Assembly (NCBI GenBank): GCA_002397315.1
Contig: DHAE01000018.1
Coordinates: 26,400-90,399 of the forward strand
Source: Comamonadaceae bacterium UBA4962
GTDB lineage: Bacteria > Pseudomonadota > Gammaproteobacteria > Burkholderiales > Burkholderiaceae_C
Reading direction: 5' to 3'
DNA: 64,000 nt
Shown: positions 26,018 to 33,568 of the stretch, in pieces
Numbering within the stretch: the first letter of the stretch is position 1
Layout: each line of letters opens with the position of its first letter
Notes under the pieces: model-generated
What the model was told of the DNA's origin: nothing
Seen by the model: only the letters and a program-made list of their open reading frames with translations
Database searches by the model: none
Program-made: the position numbers and the translations under genes

Positions 26018-27136
26018 ATGGAACGCAGCGCCACGCCATCCGTTTTCAATCCCGATCGGGCCGCACCCACCGAAGGCCTCCCGCTGCTCGCGATCACCCA
26101 GGGCGACCCGGCCGGCATCGGCCCGGAGATCGTCGCCAAGGCGTTCCGCGACGCGCCCGAGGCGATGCAGGGCTGCTTCGTGGTGGGCGAGGTGGAGACG
26201 CTGCGCCGTGCCGCGCGCTGCATCGCCCGGCCGGGCGAGCCTTCGCTGCCACTGGCACTGCTGGAATCGCCCGAAGACGCCCGTGCCGCGCCGCCGCGCT
26301 GCCTGCCCGTGCTGCCCCTGCCGGGCCTGCCCGGGCCGGTGCCGTTCGGCGCGGTGAATGCCGAGGCCGGACGGGCCGCGGCCGACTGCGTGGTCTGGGC
26401 CGCGCGCGCCGCGCTGCGCGGCGAGATCGCAGGCCTCGTCACCGCCCCGCTGCACAAGGAGGCGCTTTCGGCCGCCGGCGTGCACTTCCCCGGCCATACC
26501 GAACTGCTGCAGGCCGAGGCGGCCCGCCATGCCGGCGTGCCCATCGCCGACATGCCCGTGCGCATGATGCTCGCGAGCGACGAGCTGCGCACCGTGCTGG
26601 TCAGCATCCACGTCGCGCTGCGCGACGCCATCGACGCGGTCACGCAGCACAACGTCCTGCGCACGCTGGAGATCACGCATGCCGCGCTGCGGCGCAGCCT
26701 GGGCCGCGATCCGCGCATCGGCGTGGCGGGCCTCAATCCGCACGCGGGCGAGGGCGGGCTGTTCGGCCGCGAGGAGATCGAGGCGATCGCGCCGGCCGTC
26801 GCCGCAGCGCGCGCGCGCGGCATCGACGCGCACGGCCCCTTCGCGCCCGATACCGTCTTCATGCGTGCGCGCAGCACGCCGCAGCGCGCGGGCGAATTCG
26901 ACGTGGTGCTGGCCATGTACCACGACCAGGGCCTGATTCCCGTCAAGTACCTCGGAGTGGACAAGGGCGTGAACGTCACCCTCGGCCTGCCGCTGGTGCG
27001 CACCAGCCCGGACCACGGCACGGCCTTCGACATCGCGGGGCAGGGCATTGCCGATGCCTCGAGCCTCGTCGAGGCCGTGCGCATGGCGCGCAGCCTGGCG
27101 GCAGCCCCGGTGCGCGCCGCCCCGCTCAGCGCTTGA
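26018..27136 (+). CDS. pdxA: PdxA-family dehydrogenase
   Basis: This 372-residue NAD-dependent, metal-dependent dehydrogenase belongs to the 4-hydroxythreonine-4-phosphate dehydrogenase family of pyridoxal phosphate synthesis. Family motifs are TQGDPAGIGPEI near residue 27, VTAPLHKEAL, HFPGHTELL, GLNPHAGEGGLFG and AMYHDQGLIPVKYL, with the metal-binding His residues intact, then TSPDHGTAFDIAG. It is longer than E. coli PdxA (329), partly through an insert after residue 85 (LESPEDARAA region). A related group, PdxA2, acts on phospho-threonate, and I cannot separate the two by eye. The usual surA-ksgA neighbours are absent, which leaves the paralogue reading open. It ends 11 bp inside the convergent mscL. 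Confidence 0.88.
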   Translation: MERSATPSVFNPDRAAPTEGLPLLAITQGDPAGIGPEIVAKAFRDAPEAMQGCFVVGEVETLRRAARCIARPGEPSLPLALLESPEDARAAPPRCLPVLPLPGLPGPVPFGAVNAEAGRAAADCVVWAARAALRGEIAGLVTAPLHKEALSAAGVHFPGHTELLQAEAARHAGVPIADMPVRMMLASDELRTVLVSIHVALRDAIDAVTQHNVLRTLEITHAALRRSLGRDPRIGVAGLNPHAGEGGLFGREEIEAIAPAVAAARARGIDAHGPFAPDTVFMRARSTPQRAGEFDVVLAMYHDQGLIPVKYLGVDKGVNVTLGLPLVRTSPDHGTAFDIAGQGIADASSLVEAVRMARSLAAAPVRAAPLSA

Positions 27137-27548
27137 GGCTGTCGCGGATCTCGCGCAGCAGCACGATGTCCTCGGGCGCAGCCGCCGGCGGTGCGGGCGG
27201 CGTCTCGCGCTTGAGCCGGTTGATTTGCTTGACCATCATGAAAATGATGAACGCGAGAATCAGGAAATTCACCGCGACGGTAATGAAACTGCCGTAGGCC
27301 AGCACGGGCACGCCCGCCTTGCGCAGCGCCTCCAGCGTGGCCGGCGTGCCGGGCGGCACACTGCCGAGCACCAGGAAGAGGTTGGAGAAATCCAGCCGGC
27401 CGAATACCAGCCCGACGATGGGCATGATGACGTCATTGACCAGCGAGTCGACGATCTTCCCGAAGGCCCCGCCGATGATCACGCCCACGGCGAGGTCTAT
27501 CACATTTCCCTTCACCGCGAACTCTCGGAACTCCTTGGCAATACCCAT
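27126..27548 (-). CDS. mscL: Large-conductance mechanosensitive channel MscL
   Basis: This 140-residue protein forms the pentameric emergency valve against hypo-osmotic shock. The N terminus MGIAKEFREFAVKGNVIDLA leads into TM1 with the GVIIGGAFGKIVDSLVNDVIMP signature. A periplasmic loop and TM2 (FITVAVNFLILAFIIFMMVK) follow. It ends with a Pro-rich linker and the cytoplasmic helix EDIVLLREIRDSLK. AAGGAG sits 7 bases before ATG 27548. It converges with pdxA with an 11-bp overlap of coding ends. Confidence 0.97.
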   Translation of the reverse strand: MGIAKEFREFAVKGNVIDLAVGVIIGGAFGKIVDSLVNDVIMPIVGLVFGRLDFSNLFLVLGSVPPGTPATLEALRKAGVPVLAYGSFITVAVNFLILAFIIFMMVKQINRLKRETPPAPPAAAPEDIVLLREIRDSLKR

Positions 27549-27684
27549 TTCGCTTCTCCTTGATATAGCTGAAAACCCTTGCAGTATTGCCGAGCCAGAG
27601 GGGTGATAACCCCTGGAATTAACCTTACTTGCGCCGCTACAATTTGTGATTGCTCTCCCCAGCGACGACCTATTGAGGACCCCC

Positions 27685-28284
27685 ATGAGTGAAACCCCAA
27701 TCGACTCCAGCAAGCGGACGTGGCTCATCGCGTCGGGTTGCGCTGGTGCGGTGGGCGGCGTGGCGACGGCCGTGCCGTTCGTGAGCACTTTCCAGCCTTC
27801 CGAGAAAGCCAAGGCCGCCGGGGCCGCCGTCGAGGTCGACATCTCCGGCCTCAAGATCGGCGAGAAGGTCACCGTGGAGTGGCGCGGCAAACCGGTCTGG
27901 ATCATCAAGCGCTCGCCCGAGCAGCTCGCGGCCCTGCCGGGGCTCGATCCCCAGCTCGCCGACCCGAAATCCGAACGCAAGCCGTCCGAGCTCACGCCCG
28001 AATACGCGCGCAACGAGAACCGCTCCATCAAGCCCGAGATCCTCGTGGCCGTGGGCATCTGCACCCACCTCGGCTGCTCGCCGAGCGACAAGTTCGTGCC
28101 CGGCGCGCAGCCCTCGCTGCCCGACGACTGGAAGGGCGGCTTCCTGTGCCCCTGCCACGGCTCCACCTTCGACATGGCCGGCCGCGTCTTCAAGAACAAG
28201 CCCGCGCCCGACAACCTCGAGGTGCCTCCCCACATGTACCTGTCGGAGACCAGACTCCTGATCGGTGAAGACAAGAAGGCCTGA
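27685..28284 (+). CDS. petA: Ubiquinol-cytochrome c reductase Rieske iron-sulfur subunit
   Basis: This 199-residue Rieske subunit of the cytochrome bc1 complex transfers electrons from ubiquinol to cytochrome c1. An N-terminal helix (LIASGCAGAVGGVATAVPFV, about residues 14-33) anchors it. The [2Fe-2S] ligands are in CTHLGC and CPCHGS, near residues 130 and 153. GAGGA lies 5 bases before ATG 27685. It is the first gene of petABC, and an upstream gap of 136 bp with a small GGGG-TGATAA-CCCC hairpin (27598-27613) probably holds the promoter. Confidence 0.97.
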   Translation: MSETPIDSSKRTWLIASGCAGAVGGVATAVPFVSTFQPSEKAKAAGAAVEVDISGLKIGEKVTVEWRGKPVWIIKRSPEQLAALPGLDPQLADPKSERKPSELTPEYARNENRSIKPEILVAVGICTHLGCSPSDKFVPGAQPSLPDDWKGGFLCPCHGSTFDMAGRVFKNKPAPDNLEVPPHMYLSETRLLIGEDKKA

Positions 28285-28295
28285 GGGAGACGCAC

Positions 28296-29714
28296 ATGGC
28301 ATACCGCGAATTCAAGGACATCTCCCCCAACGCCTCGGCCGGCGCCAAGGTCACGAACTGGTTCGAGAACCGCTTCCCCACGGCCTTCGACGCCTACCGC
28401 GTGCACATGTCGGAGTACTACGCTCCGAAGAACTTCAACTTCTGGTACATCTTCGGCTCGCTCGCGCTGCTGGTGCTCGTGATCCAGATCGTCACCGGCA
28501 TCTTCCTGGTGATGCACTACAAGCCCGACGCCGCCAAGGCCTTCGAGTCGGTCGAGTACATCATGCGCGACGTGCCCTGGGGCTGGCTGATCCGCTACAT
28601 GCACTCCACGGGCGCCTCGGCGTTCTTCGTCGTGGTGTACCTGCACATGTTCCGCGGCCTGATCTACGGCTCCTACCGCAAGCCGCGCGAGCTGGTCTGG
28701 ATCTTCGGCTGCGCGATCTTCCTCGCGCTCATGGCCGAGGCCTTCATGGGCTACCTGCTGCCCTGGGGCCAGATGTCCTACTGGGGCGCCCAGGTGATCG
28801 TGAACCTGTTCGCCGCCATCCCGTTCGTGGGCCCCGACCTCGCCCTGCTGATCCGCGGCGACTACGTGGTGGGCGACGCCACGCTCAACCGCTTCTTCAG
28901 CTTCCACGTGATCGCCGTGCCGCTCGTGCTGCTGGGCCTGGTGGTCGCCCACCTGCTGGCCCTGCACGACGTGGGCTCCAACAATCCCGACGGCATCGAG
29001 ATCAAGGGCCCGAACGCCCCGAAGGACGAGCACGGCCATCCGCTGGACGGCATCCCGTTCCACCCGTACTACACGGTGCACGACATCTTCGGCGTCTGCG
29101 TGTTCCTGTTCATCTTCTCGGCCGTGGTGTTCTTCGCGCCCGAGTTCGGCGGCTACTTCCTGGAATACAACAATTTCATCCCGGCCGATCCGCTCAAGAC
29201 CCCCGCGCACATCGCGCCCGTCTGGTACTTCACGCCCTTCTATTCGATGCTGCGCGCCATCACCAGCGAGATGATGTACGCCCTCATCGCCTGCGTGGTG
29301 CTGGCCGCCGGCTTCGGCGTGGTCAAGGGGCGCATGCCGAACTTCATCAAGGTGGCCATCGCGGTCGTGGCCGTGGGCGCCGTCGCGCTCATGCTGTCGA
29401 TCGACGCCAAGTTCTGGGGCGTGGTGGTGATGGGCGGCGCCGTGATCATCCTGTTCTTCCTGCCATGGCTCGACCACAGCCCCGTGAAGTCCATCCGCTA
29501 CCGTCCGGGCTGGCACAAGTACCTCTACGGCATCTTCGTGATCAACTTCGTGGTGCTGGCCTACCTGGGCGTGCAGCCGCCGTCCCCGATCGGCGAACGC
29601 GTCTCGCAGGTGGGAACGCTCTTCTACTTCGGCTTCTTCCTGCTCATGCCCTGGTGGAGCCGCCTCGGCGAGCCCAAGCCGGTGCCCGACCGCGTGACCT
29701 TCGCCGCGCACTGA
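28296..29714 (+). CDS. petB: Cytochrome b subunit of bc1 complex
   Basis: This 472-residue membrane subunit carries haems bL and bH and the quinol sites. Family segments include GWLIRYMHSTGASAFF and YLHMFRGLIYGSYR with the first His pair, GYLLPWGQMSYWGA, FFSFHVIAVPLVLLG with the second pair, and the PEWY-like segment represented by APVWYFTPFY (PVWYF in place of PEWYF, as in many betaproteobacteria). Eight or more helices are visible. GAGGGAGA precedes ATG 28296, 11 bp after petA. Confidence 0.97.
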   Translation: MAYREFKDISPNASAGAKVTNWFENRFPTAFDAYRVHMSEYYAPKNFNFWYIFGSLALLVLVIQIVTGIFLVMHYKPDAAKAFESVEYIMRDVPWGWLIRYMHSTGASAFFVVVYLHMFRGLIYGSYRKPRELVWIFGCAIFLALMAEAFMGYLLPWGQMSYWGAQVIVNLFAAIPFVGPDLALLIRGDYVVGDATLNRFFSFHVIAVPLVLLGLVVAHLLALHDVGSNNPDGIEIKGPNAPKDEHGHPLDGIPFHPYYTVHDIFGVCVFLFIFSAVVFFAPEFGGYFLEYNNFIPADPLKTPAHIAPVWYFTPFYSMLRAITSEMMYALIACVVLAAGFGVVKGRMPNFIKVAIAVVAVGAVALMLSIDAKFWGVVVMGGAVIILFFLPWLDHSPVKSIRYRPGWHKYLYGIFVINFVVLAYLGVQPPSPIGERVSQVGTLFYFGFFLLMPWWSRLGEPKPVPDRVTFAAH

Positions 29715-29734
29715 AGCGGGCCGGAACGACGACC

Positions 29735-30490
29735 ATGAAAAAAATCATCCTCACGCTGATCGCCTCCTTCGGCCTCGCCCTGGGCGCGCACGCCGCGGAA
29801 GGCGGCATCGCCTGGGACAAGGCCCCGGTGCGCACGAACGACGCCGCCTCGCTGCAGAACGGCGCCAAGATCTTCGTCAACTACTGCCTGAGCTGCCATT
29901 CCGCCGCCTTCATGCGCTACAACCGCCTGAAGGACATCGGCCTGACCGACCAGCAGATCAAGGACAACCTGCTCTTCACCACCGACAAGGTGGGCGAGAC
30001 CATGAGGGCCACGATCGATCCGCGGCAGGCCAAGGACTGGTTCGGCGCCAACCCGCCCGACCTCACCGTGATCGCCCGCTCACGTGCCGGCCACAACGGC
30101 ACCGGGGCCGATTACCTCTACACCTTCCTGCGCACGTTCTACCGCGACGACACCAAGGCCACGGGCTGGAACAACCTCGCGTTCCCGAGCGTCGGCATGC
30201 CCCACGCGCTGTGGCAGTTGCAGGGCGAGCGCCGCCCGGTGTTCGAGGAACACGAGAGCCACGGACACAAAACCCAGGTCTTCAAGGGGTGGGAGCAGCT
30301 GACTCCGGGTACCATGTCGCCCCTCCAGTACGACGAGACCGTGGGTGATCTCGTCAACTACCTGCAGTGGATGGGCGAGCCGGCGCAAAATACGCGGGTT
30401 CGCGTCGGGGTCTGGGTGCTGATCTTCCTCGGCGTCTTCACGGTGATCGCCTGGCGGCTCAACGCGGCGTTCTGGAAGGACGTCAGGTAA
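29735..30490 (+). CDS. petC: Cytochrome c1 subunit of bc1 complex
   Basis: This 251-residue c-type cytochrome has a signal peptide (residues 1-20, cleaved near AHA-AE), a single haem site CLSCH near residue 54, a PDLTVIARSRAG segment, the GTMSPLQYDETVGDLVNYL region with the axial Met, and a C-terminal anchor helix (VGVWVLIFLGVFTVIAWRL). It completes petABC. ATG 29735 is 20 bp after petB; the ribosome site is weak, as is common inside operons. Confidence 0.96.
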   Translation: MKKIILTLIASFGLALGAHAAEGGIAWDKAPVRTNDAASLQNGAKIFVNYCLSCHSAAFMRYNRLKDIGLTDQQIKDNLLFTTDKVGETMRATIDPRQAKDWFGANPPDLTVIARSRAGHNGTGADYLYTFLRTFYRDDTKATGWNNLAFPSVGMPHALWQLQGERRPVFEEHESHGHKTQVFKGWEQLTPGTMSPLQYDETVGDLVNYLQWMGEPAQNTRVRVGVWVLIFLGVFTVIAWRLNAAFWKDVR

Positions 30491-30512
30491 GCTCGCCGCC
30501 ATCCCCCGCATC

Positions 30513-30542
30513 GCGCCGCCTTCGTGCGGCGCATTTCGCTTT
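30513..30542 (+). terminator. Hairpin after petC
   Basis: A 7-bp GC stem (GCGCCGC/GCGGCGC, 30513-30519 with 30526-30532) with a CTTCGT loop is followed by ATTTCGCTTT. The T tract is broken, so termination may be partial and leave read-through into sspA. Confidence 0.5.
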
Positions 30543-30595
30543 CCGGAGTGGACGCGTGAGCGCCCACTCTTTTTGATTTTTAGGAGCCTCCCACC

Positions 30596-31207
30596 ATGAT
30601 GGTGCTTTATTCGGGTACGACCTGTCCCTTCTCCCATCGCTGCCGCTTCGTCCTGTTCGAAAAAGGCATGGATTTCGAGATCCGCGATGTGGACCTGTAC
30701 AACAAGCCCGAAGACATCAGCGTGATGAACCCCTACGGCCAGGTGCCCATCCTGGTCGAGCGCGACCTCATCCTGTACGAGTCGAACATCATCAACGAGT
30801 ACATCGACGAGCGCTTCCCGCATCCCCAGCTGATGCCCGGCGACCCGGTCGACCGCGCCCGCGTGCGCCTGTTCCTGCTCAACTTCGAGAAGGAACTGTT
30901 CGTCCACGTGAACGTGCTCGAATCGCGCGCCACCAAGGGCAACGAGAAGGCGCTCGAGAAGGCCCGCTCGCACATCCGCGACCGCCTCACGCAGCTCGCC
31001 CCCGTGTTCCTCAAGAACAAGTACATGCTCGGCGAGAATTTCTCGATGCTCGACGTGGCGATCGCGCCGCTGCTCTGGCGGCTCGACTACTATGGCATCG
31101 AGCTGTCGAAGAACGCCGCACCGCTGCTGAAGTACGCCGAGCGCATCTTCTCGCGTCCGGCCTATATCGAGGCGCTGACCCCGTCCGAAAAGGTCATGCG
31201 CAAATAA
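30596..31207 (+). CDS. sspA: Stringent starvation protein A homologue
   Basis: This 203-residue protein has the glutathione-S-transferase fold and in E. coli binds RNA polymerase to alter transcription during starvation and acid stress. The N-terminal thioredoxin-like domain begins MVLYSGTTCPFSHRCR and contains NPYGQVPIL and YESNIINEYID. The all-helical domain contains MLDVAIAPLLWRLDYYG. The polymerase-contact Pro/Tyr loop region is conserved in style. AGGAG lies 9 bases before ATG 30596. It sits after petABC, as in many beta- and gammaproteobacteria. Confidence 0.95.
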   Translation: MMVLYSGTTCPFSHRCRFVLFEKGMDFEIRDVDLYNKPEDISVMNPYGQVPILVERDLILYESNIINEYIDERFPHPQLMPGDPVDRARVRLFLLNFEKELFVHVNVLESRATKGNEKALEKARSHIRDRLTQLAPVFLKNKYMLGENFSMLDVAIAPLLWRLDYYGIELSKNAAPLLKYAERIFSRPAYIEALTPSEKVMRK

Positions 31208-31320
31208 GAACAGCCCACACGGCCCTTCTGGCGTCGTTGCCGCATCTTGTCGTACTGCGCGTACTGCCTGCGATGCGGCGCCTCGCCAGAACCGCTTCGC
31301 TGGGCCGTGTGAGCCGTTCC
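31208..31320. repeat. Long palindromic repeat, copy 1
   Basis: This copy has inverted arms CACACGGCCC (31216-31225) and GGGCCGTGTG (31302-31311), extended outward by GAAC...GTTC pairing. Inside the arms lie CTTCTGGCG, TTGCCGCATC, a central TGTCGTACT, CTGCGATGCGGC, TCGCCAGAA and CGCTTCGCTGGG. The same internal blocks recur in inverted orientation at 39054 and 54025. It separates sspA from sspB and could act as a terminator or stabilising hairpin. Confidence 0.9.
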
Positions 31321-31400
31321 AAGTACGGCGGCGGGAGAGTCCGCCGCCGGGGGCGCACGCCGCGCCCCGCCTCTCCGATGCCTTTTTGCGAAACGCCGAC

Positions 31401-31958
31401 ATGATGAACGCCCAGGACTCCACTTCCACGCGCCCCTACCTGGTGCGCGCCCTGTACGAGTGGTGCACCGACAATGGCTTCACGCCCTACATCGCGGTGC
31501 GCGTGGACGACTCCGTCCAGGTGCCGCGCGAGTACGTGAAGGACGGCGAGATCGTGCTGAACATCAGCTACGACGCCACCAGCGCCCTGCAGTTGGGCAA
31601 CGACTTCATCGAGTTCAAGGCCCGGTTCGGCGGCAAGCCGCGCGACATCATGGTGCCCGTGGGCCGCGTGATCGCGATCTACGCGCGCGAGAACGGGCAG
31701 GGCATGGCGTTCCCGCCGCCGGTGGACGTGCTGGCCGCGGGCGGGCTGTCGGCCGGCACCGTGCCGGGCCTGCTGGATGCCGGCGCAGGTGCCTCCGCCA
31801 CGCCCGTGGCCGATGGCCCCGGGGCCTCCGGCGACGACGGCCAGGACCGCGTGGTGCAGCTGGTGCCCACCGAAGGGGCCCATGGCCCGTCCGACGAGCC
31901 CCCGCGCGGGCCGGCGCCCGCAGGCGGCGGACGCCCGTCGCTCAAGCGCGTCAAGTAA
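31401..31958 (+). CDS. sspB: ClpXP protease specificity-enhancing factor SspB
   Basis: This 185-residue adaptor delivers ssrA-tagged proteins to ClpXP. The folded domain covers about residues 10-115 (RPYLVRALYEWCTDNGFTPY, then EIVLNISYDATSALQLGNDFI, then KPRDIMVPVGRVIAIYAREN). A long Ala/Gly/Pro-rich linker follows, and the C-terminal ClpX-docking tail is GRPSLKRVK, matching the family L-R-V-V/K-type end. ATG 31401 is followed at once by a second ATG at 31404; either may be used. It follows sspA across the long palindrome. Confidence 0.93.
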   Translation: MMNAQDSTSTRPYLVRALYEWCTDNGFTPYIAVRVDDSVQVPREYVKDGEIVLNISYDATSALQLGNDFIEFKARFGGKPRDIMVPVGRVIAIYARENGQGMAFPPPVDVLAAGGLSAGTVPGLLDAGAGASATPVADGPGASGDDGQDRVVQLVPTEGAHGPSDEPPRGPAPAGGGRPSLKRVK

Positions 31959-32029
31959 TCCCGCGCACCCGCCCGCCCGTGCCGGCCATCGGTGCCGGGC
32001 AGGCACGCGCACGTTAGAATGCGCGCTTC

Positions 32030-32105
32030 GCCGATTTAGCTCAGTTGGTAGAGCAACCGCCTTGTAAGCGGTAGGTCGTCAGTTCGATCCCGACAATCGG
32101 CACCA
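32030..32105 (+). tRNA. tRNA-Thr (anticodon TGT)
   Basis: The 76-base cloverleaf includes an encoded CCA. The acceptor stem is GCCGATT/AATCGGC, the D-arm AGCTCAGTTGGTAGAGC, the anticodon stem ACCGC/GCGGT with loop CTTGTAA, and the T-arm GTCGT-CAGTTCGATC... with the standard TTCGATCC. Anticodon TGT reads ACA and wobble Thr codons. It lies between sspB and the DUF721 gene. Confidence 0.97.
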
Positions 32106-32144
32106 TCTTTTCCCGGCCTTTCGCCGTCCGCCAGCCCCCGGGCC

Positions 32145-32444
32145 TCAGGTTTGGATTTTCAGGCGAATGGCGGTAACCTCCCACCCCCGGCTGCGCAGAT
32201 GCGCCTGCAGTGCAGGCAGCAACTGGCGCACCTTGGCCGCGGCCGCATTGCTGCGCACCAGCAGGCACCAGGTCGTGCCCTCGATCGGCCCCGGCCGGAT
32301 GGCCGGCCGCAGCAACGGGGGAATCAGGGGCTCGACGGCCCGCAGCCGTTCGGTCGAATCGCGCGTCAGGCTTGCCAGGCGGGCCAGCGTGGGGGATTCC
32401 TCGGTGGCCTGGAGCAGCGAGACGGCGTGATGACGGCGGTTCAT
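32145..32444 (-). CDS. DUF721/DciA-like protein
   Basis: This 99-residue protein matches the small DUF721 family by eye: an N-terminal helix MNRRHHAVSLLQATEESPTLARL, then a KH-like region with LIPPLLRPAIRPGPIEGTTWCLLV and AAAAKVRQLLPALQAHLRSRGW. DUF721 members include DciA, the helicase-loading factor of bacteria that lack DnaC. The position next to the M23 peptidase and secA is common in betaproteobacteria. The start is ATG 32444, with no clear ribosome site. Confidence 0.75.
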   Translation of the reverse strand: MNRRHHAVSLLQATEESPTLARLASLTRDSTERLRAVEPLIPPLLRPAIRPGPIEGTTWCLLVRSNAAAAKVRQLLPALQAHLRSRGWEVTAIRLKIQT

Positions 32445-32476
32445 GGGCAATGCGCCGCGCGGCGCGGAGAAACGAA

Positions 32477-33436
32477 GTGCAGTTGATTATCACGGACGCC
32501 TGGATGGCGCGCAGCCGCGCCATCCATCTCTCGGGAGCGCGGCTGGCGGCCGCGGGCCTGCTGCTCTCGGTGGTGGTGATGCTCCTGGCGGTGCTGCTCT
32601 ACCACTGGGTGTTCCTCAAGGGCGCGCGCGAAGGCTGGCCGGTGATCGGCTCGCTGGTGCGGGTGGTGGCGCACGACGAGATCGCCGAGCGCGACCGGTT
32701 CATGCGCGCCAACCTCGACGCCATGGCCCGCAAGGTCGGCGAGATGCAGGCCCGCATGCTGCAGCTCGAATCGCTCGGGGAGCGCGTCTCCGGCCTCGCC
32801 GGCATGTCGCCCGCGGAATTCGCCCGGCCGCCGGGACAGGGCGGGGCGCTGGTCTCCAGCCGGCCGATGGCGATGGACGAGCTGCAGCGCACGCTCGATG
32901 CCCTCTCCGAACTCACCGATCGCCGCGTCGATCTGCTCACCGTGGTCGAGTCGCGGCTGTTCGACCAGCACATCCGCAAGAACATGGTGCCCACCCAGGA
33001 GCCCGTGCTCGGCAAGACGGCCGGCTCGGCATTCGGCTGGCGCATCGATCCCTTCACCGGCCAGTCGGCCCTGCACACCGGCCTCGACTTCCAGGCAGAC
33101 ACGGGCACGCCCATCCTGGCCGCCGCGGGCGGCGTGGTGGTGGCGCAGGAATTCCACCCCGCCTATGGCAACATGGTCGAGATCGACCACGGCAACCAAC
33201 TGGTCACGCGGTACGCCCATGCGTCGCGCACGCTCGTCAAGCGCGGCGATCTCGTGCGCCGCGGCCAGAAGATCGCCGAGGTCGGCACCACCGGGCGCTC
33301 CACGGGCGCGCACCTGCATTTCGAGGTGCTCGTGCAGGGCGTTCCGCAGGATCCGCAGAAATTCCTGCACGCCGGCGCGACCGGCGCCACCCCCGGGCAG
33401 CGGGTGGCCGCGAAGGGCACCGCGCCTCGCAGGTAA
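32477..33436 (+). CDS. M23-family murein endopeptidase-like membrane protein
   Basis: This 319-residue protein has a short cytoplasmic start, one anchor helix (AAGLLLSVVVMLLAVLLYHWVF, about residues 21-42), a coiled-coil-like region (about 65-150) and a LytM/M23 domain. The zinc-site motifs are HTGLDFQADTG near 202 and GAHLHFEV near 278. The domain appears intact, so it may cut peptidoglycan cross-links or act as an amidase activator. GTG 32477 is chosen because GGAGA lies 6 bases upstream and QLIITDAW is the likely N terminus; ATG 32450 is an in-frame alternative. secA follows. Confidence 0.9.
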   Translation: MQLIITDAWMARSRAIHLSGARLAAAGLLLSVVVMLLAVLLYHWVFLKGAREGWPVIGSLVRVVAHDEIAERDRFMRANLDAMARKVGEMQARMLQLESLGERVSGLAGMSPAEFARPPGQGGALVSSRPMAMDELQRTLDALSELTDRRVDLLTVVESRLFDQHIRKNMVPTQEPVLGKTAGSAFGWRIDPFTGQSALHTGLDFQADTGTPILAAAGGVVVAQEFHPAYGNMVEIDHGNQLVTRYAHASRTLVKRGDLVRRGQKIAEVGTTGRSTGAHLHFEVLVQGVPQDPQKFLHAGATGATPGQRVAAKGTAPRR

Positions 33437-33527
33437 AATCGCGCGCTCCGGAATCGCTGCCCCTGGTTGCACAACTTGCAAGCGGTGGCGGTGGCCCCAT
33501 CTGAACCCACTTCATCACTAGGGATTC

Positions 33528-33561
33528 GGATCGTTCCGCCCGCCCGAGCGGGCCGCGATCC
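33528..33561 (+). promoter_or_regulatory. Stem-loop directly upstream of secA
   Basis: GGATCG (33528-33533) pairs with CGATCC (33556-33561). An inner stem GCCCGC/GCGGGC (33538-33543 with 33548-33553) carries a CCGA tetraloop. The structure ends 7 bases before the secA ATG and covers the place where a Shine-Dalgarno should be, and no good Shine-Dalgarno is visible. It may limit translation of secA. Confidence 0.5.
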
Positions 33562-33568
33562 TGTTCGC

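Noticed and set aside
27549..27684. A riboswitch upstream of petA
   Set aside because: Only a four-base-pair hairpin is visible. No known aptamer pattern is recognisable here or before hemA, pdxA or trpS.
31208..31320. Palindromic repeat copies read as insertion-sequence remnants
   Set aside because: There is no transposase fragment, no flanking target duplication that I can see, and the whole unit is one palindrome, so a REP-like family fits better.
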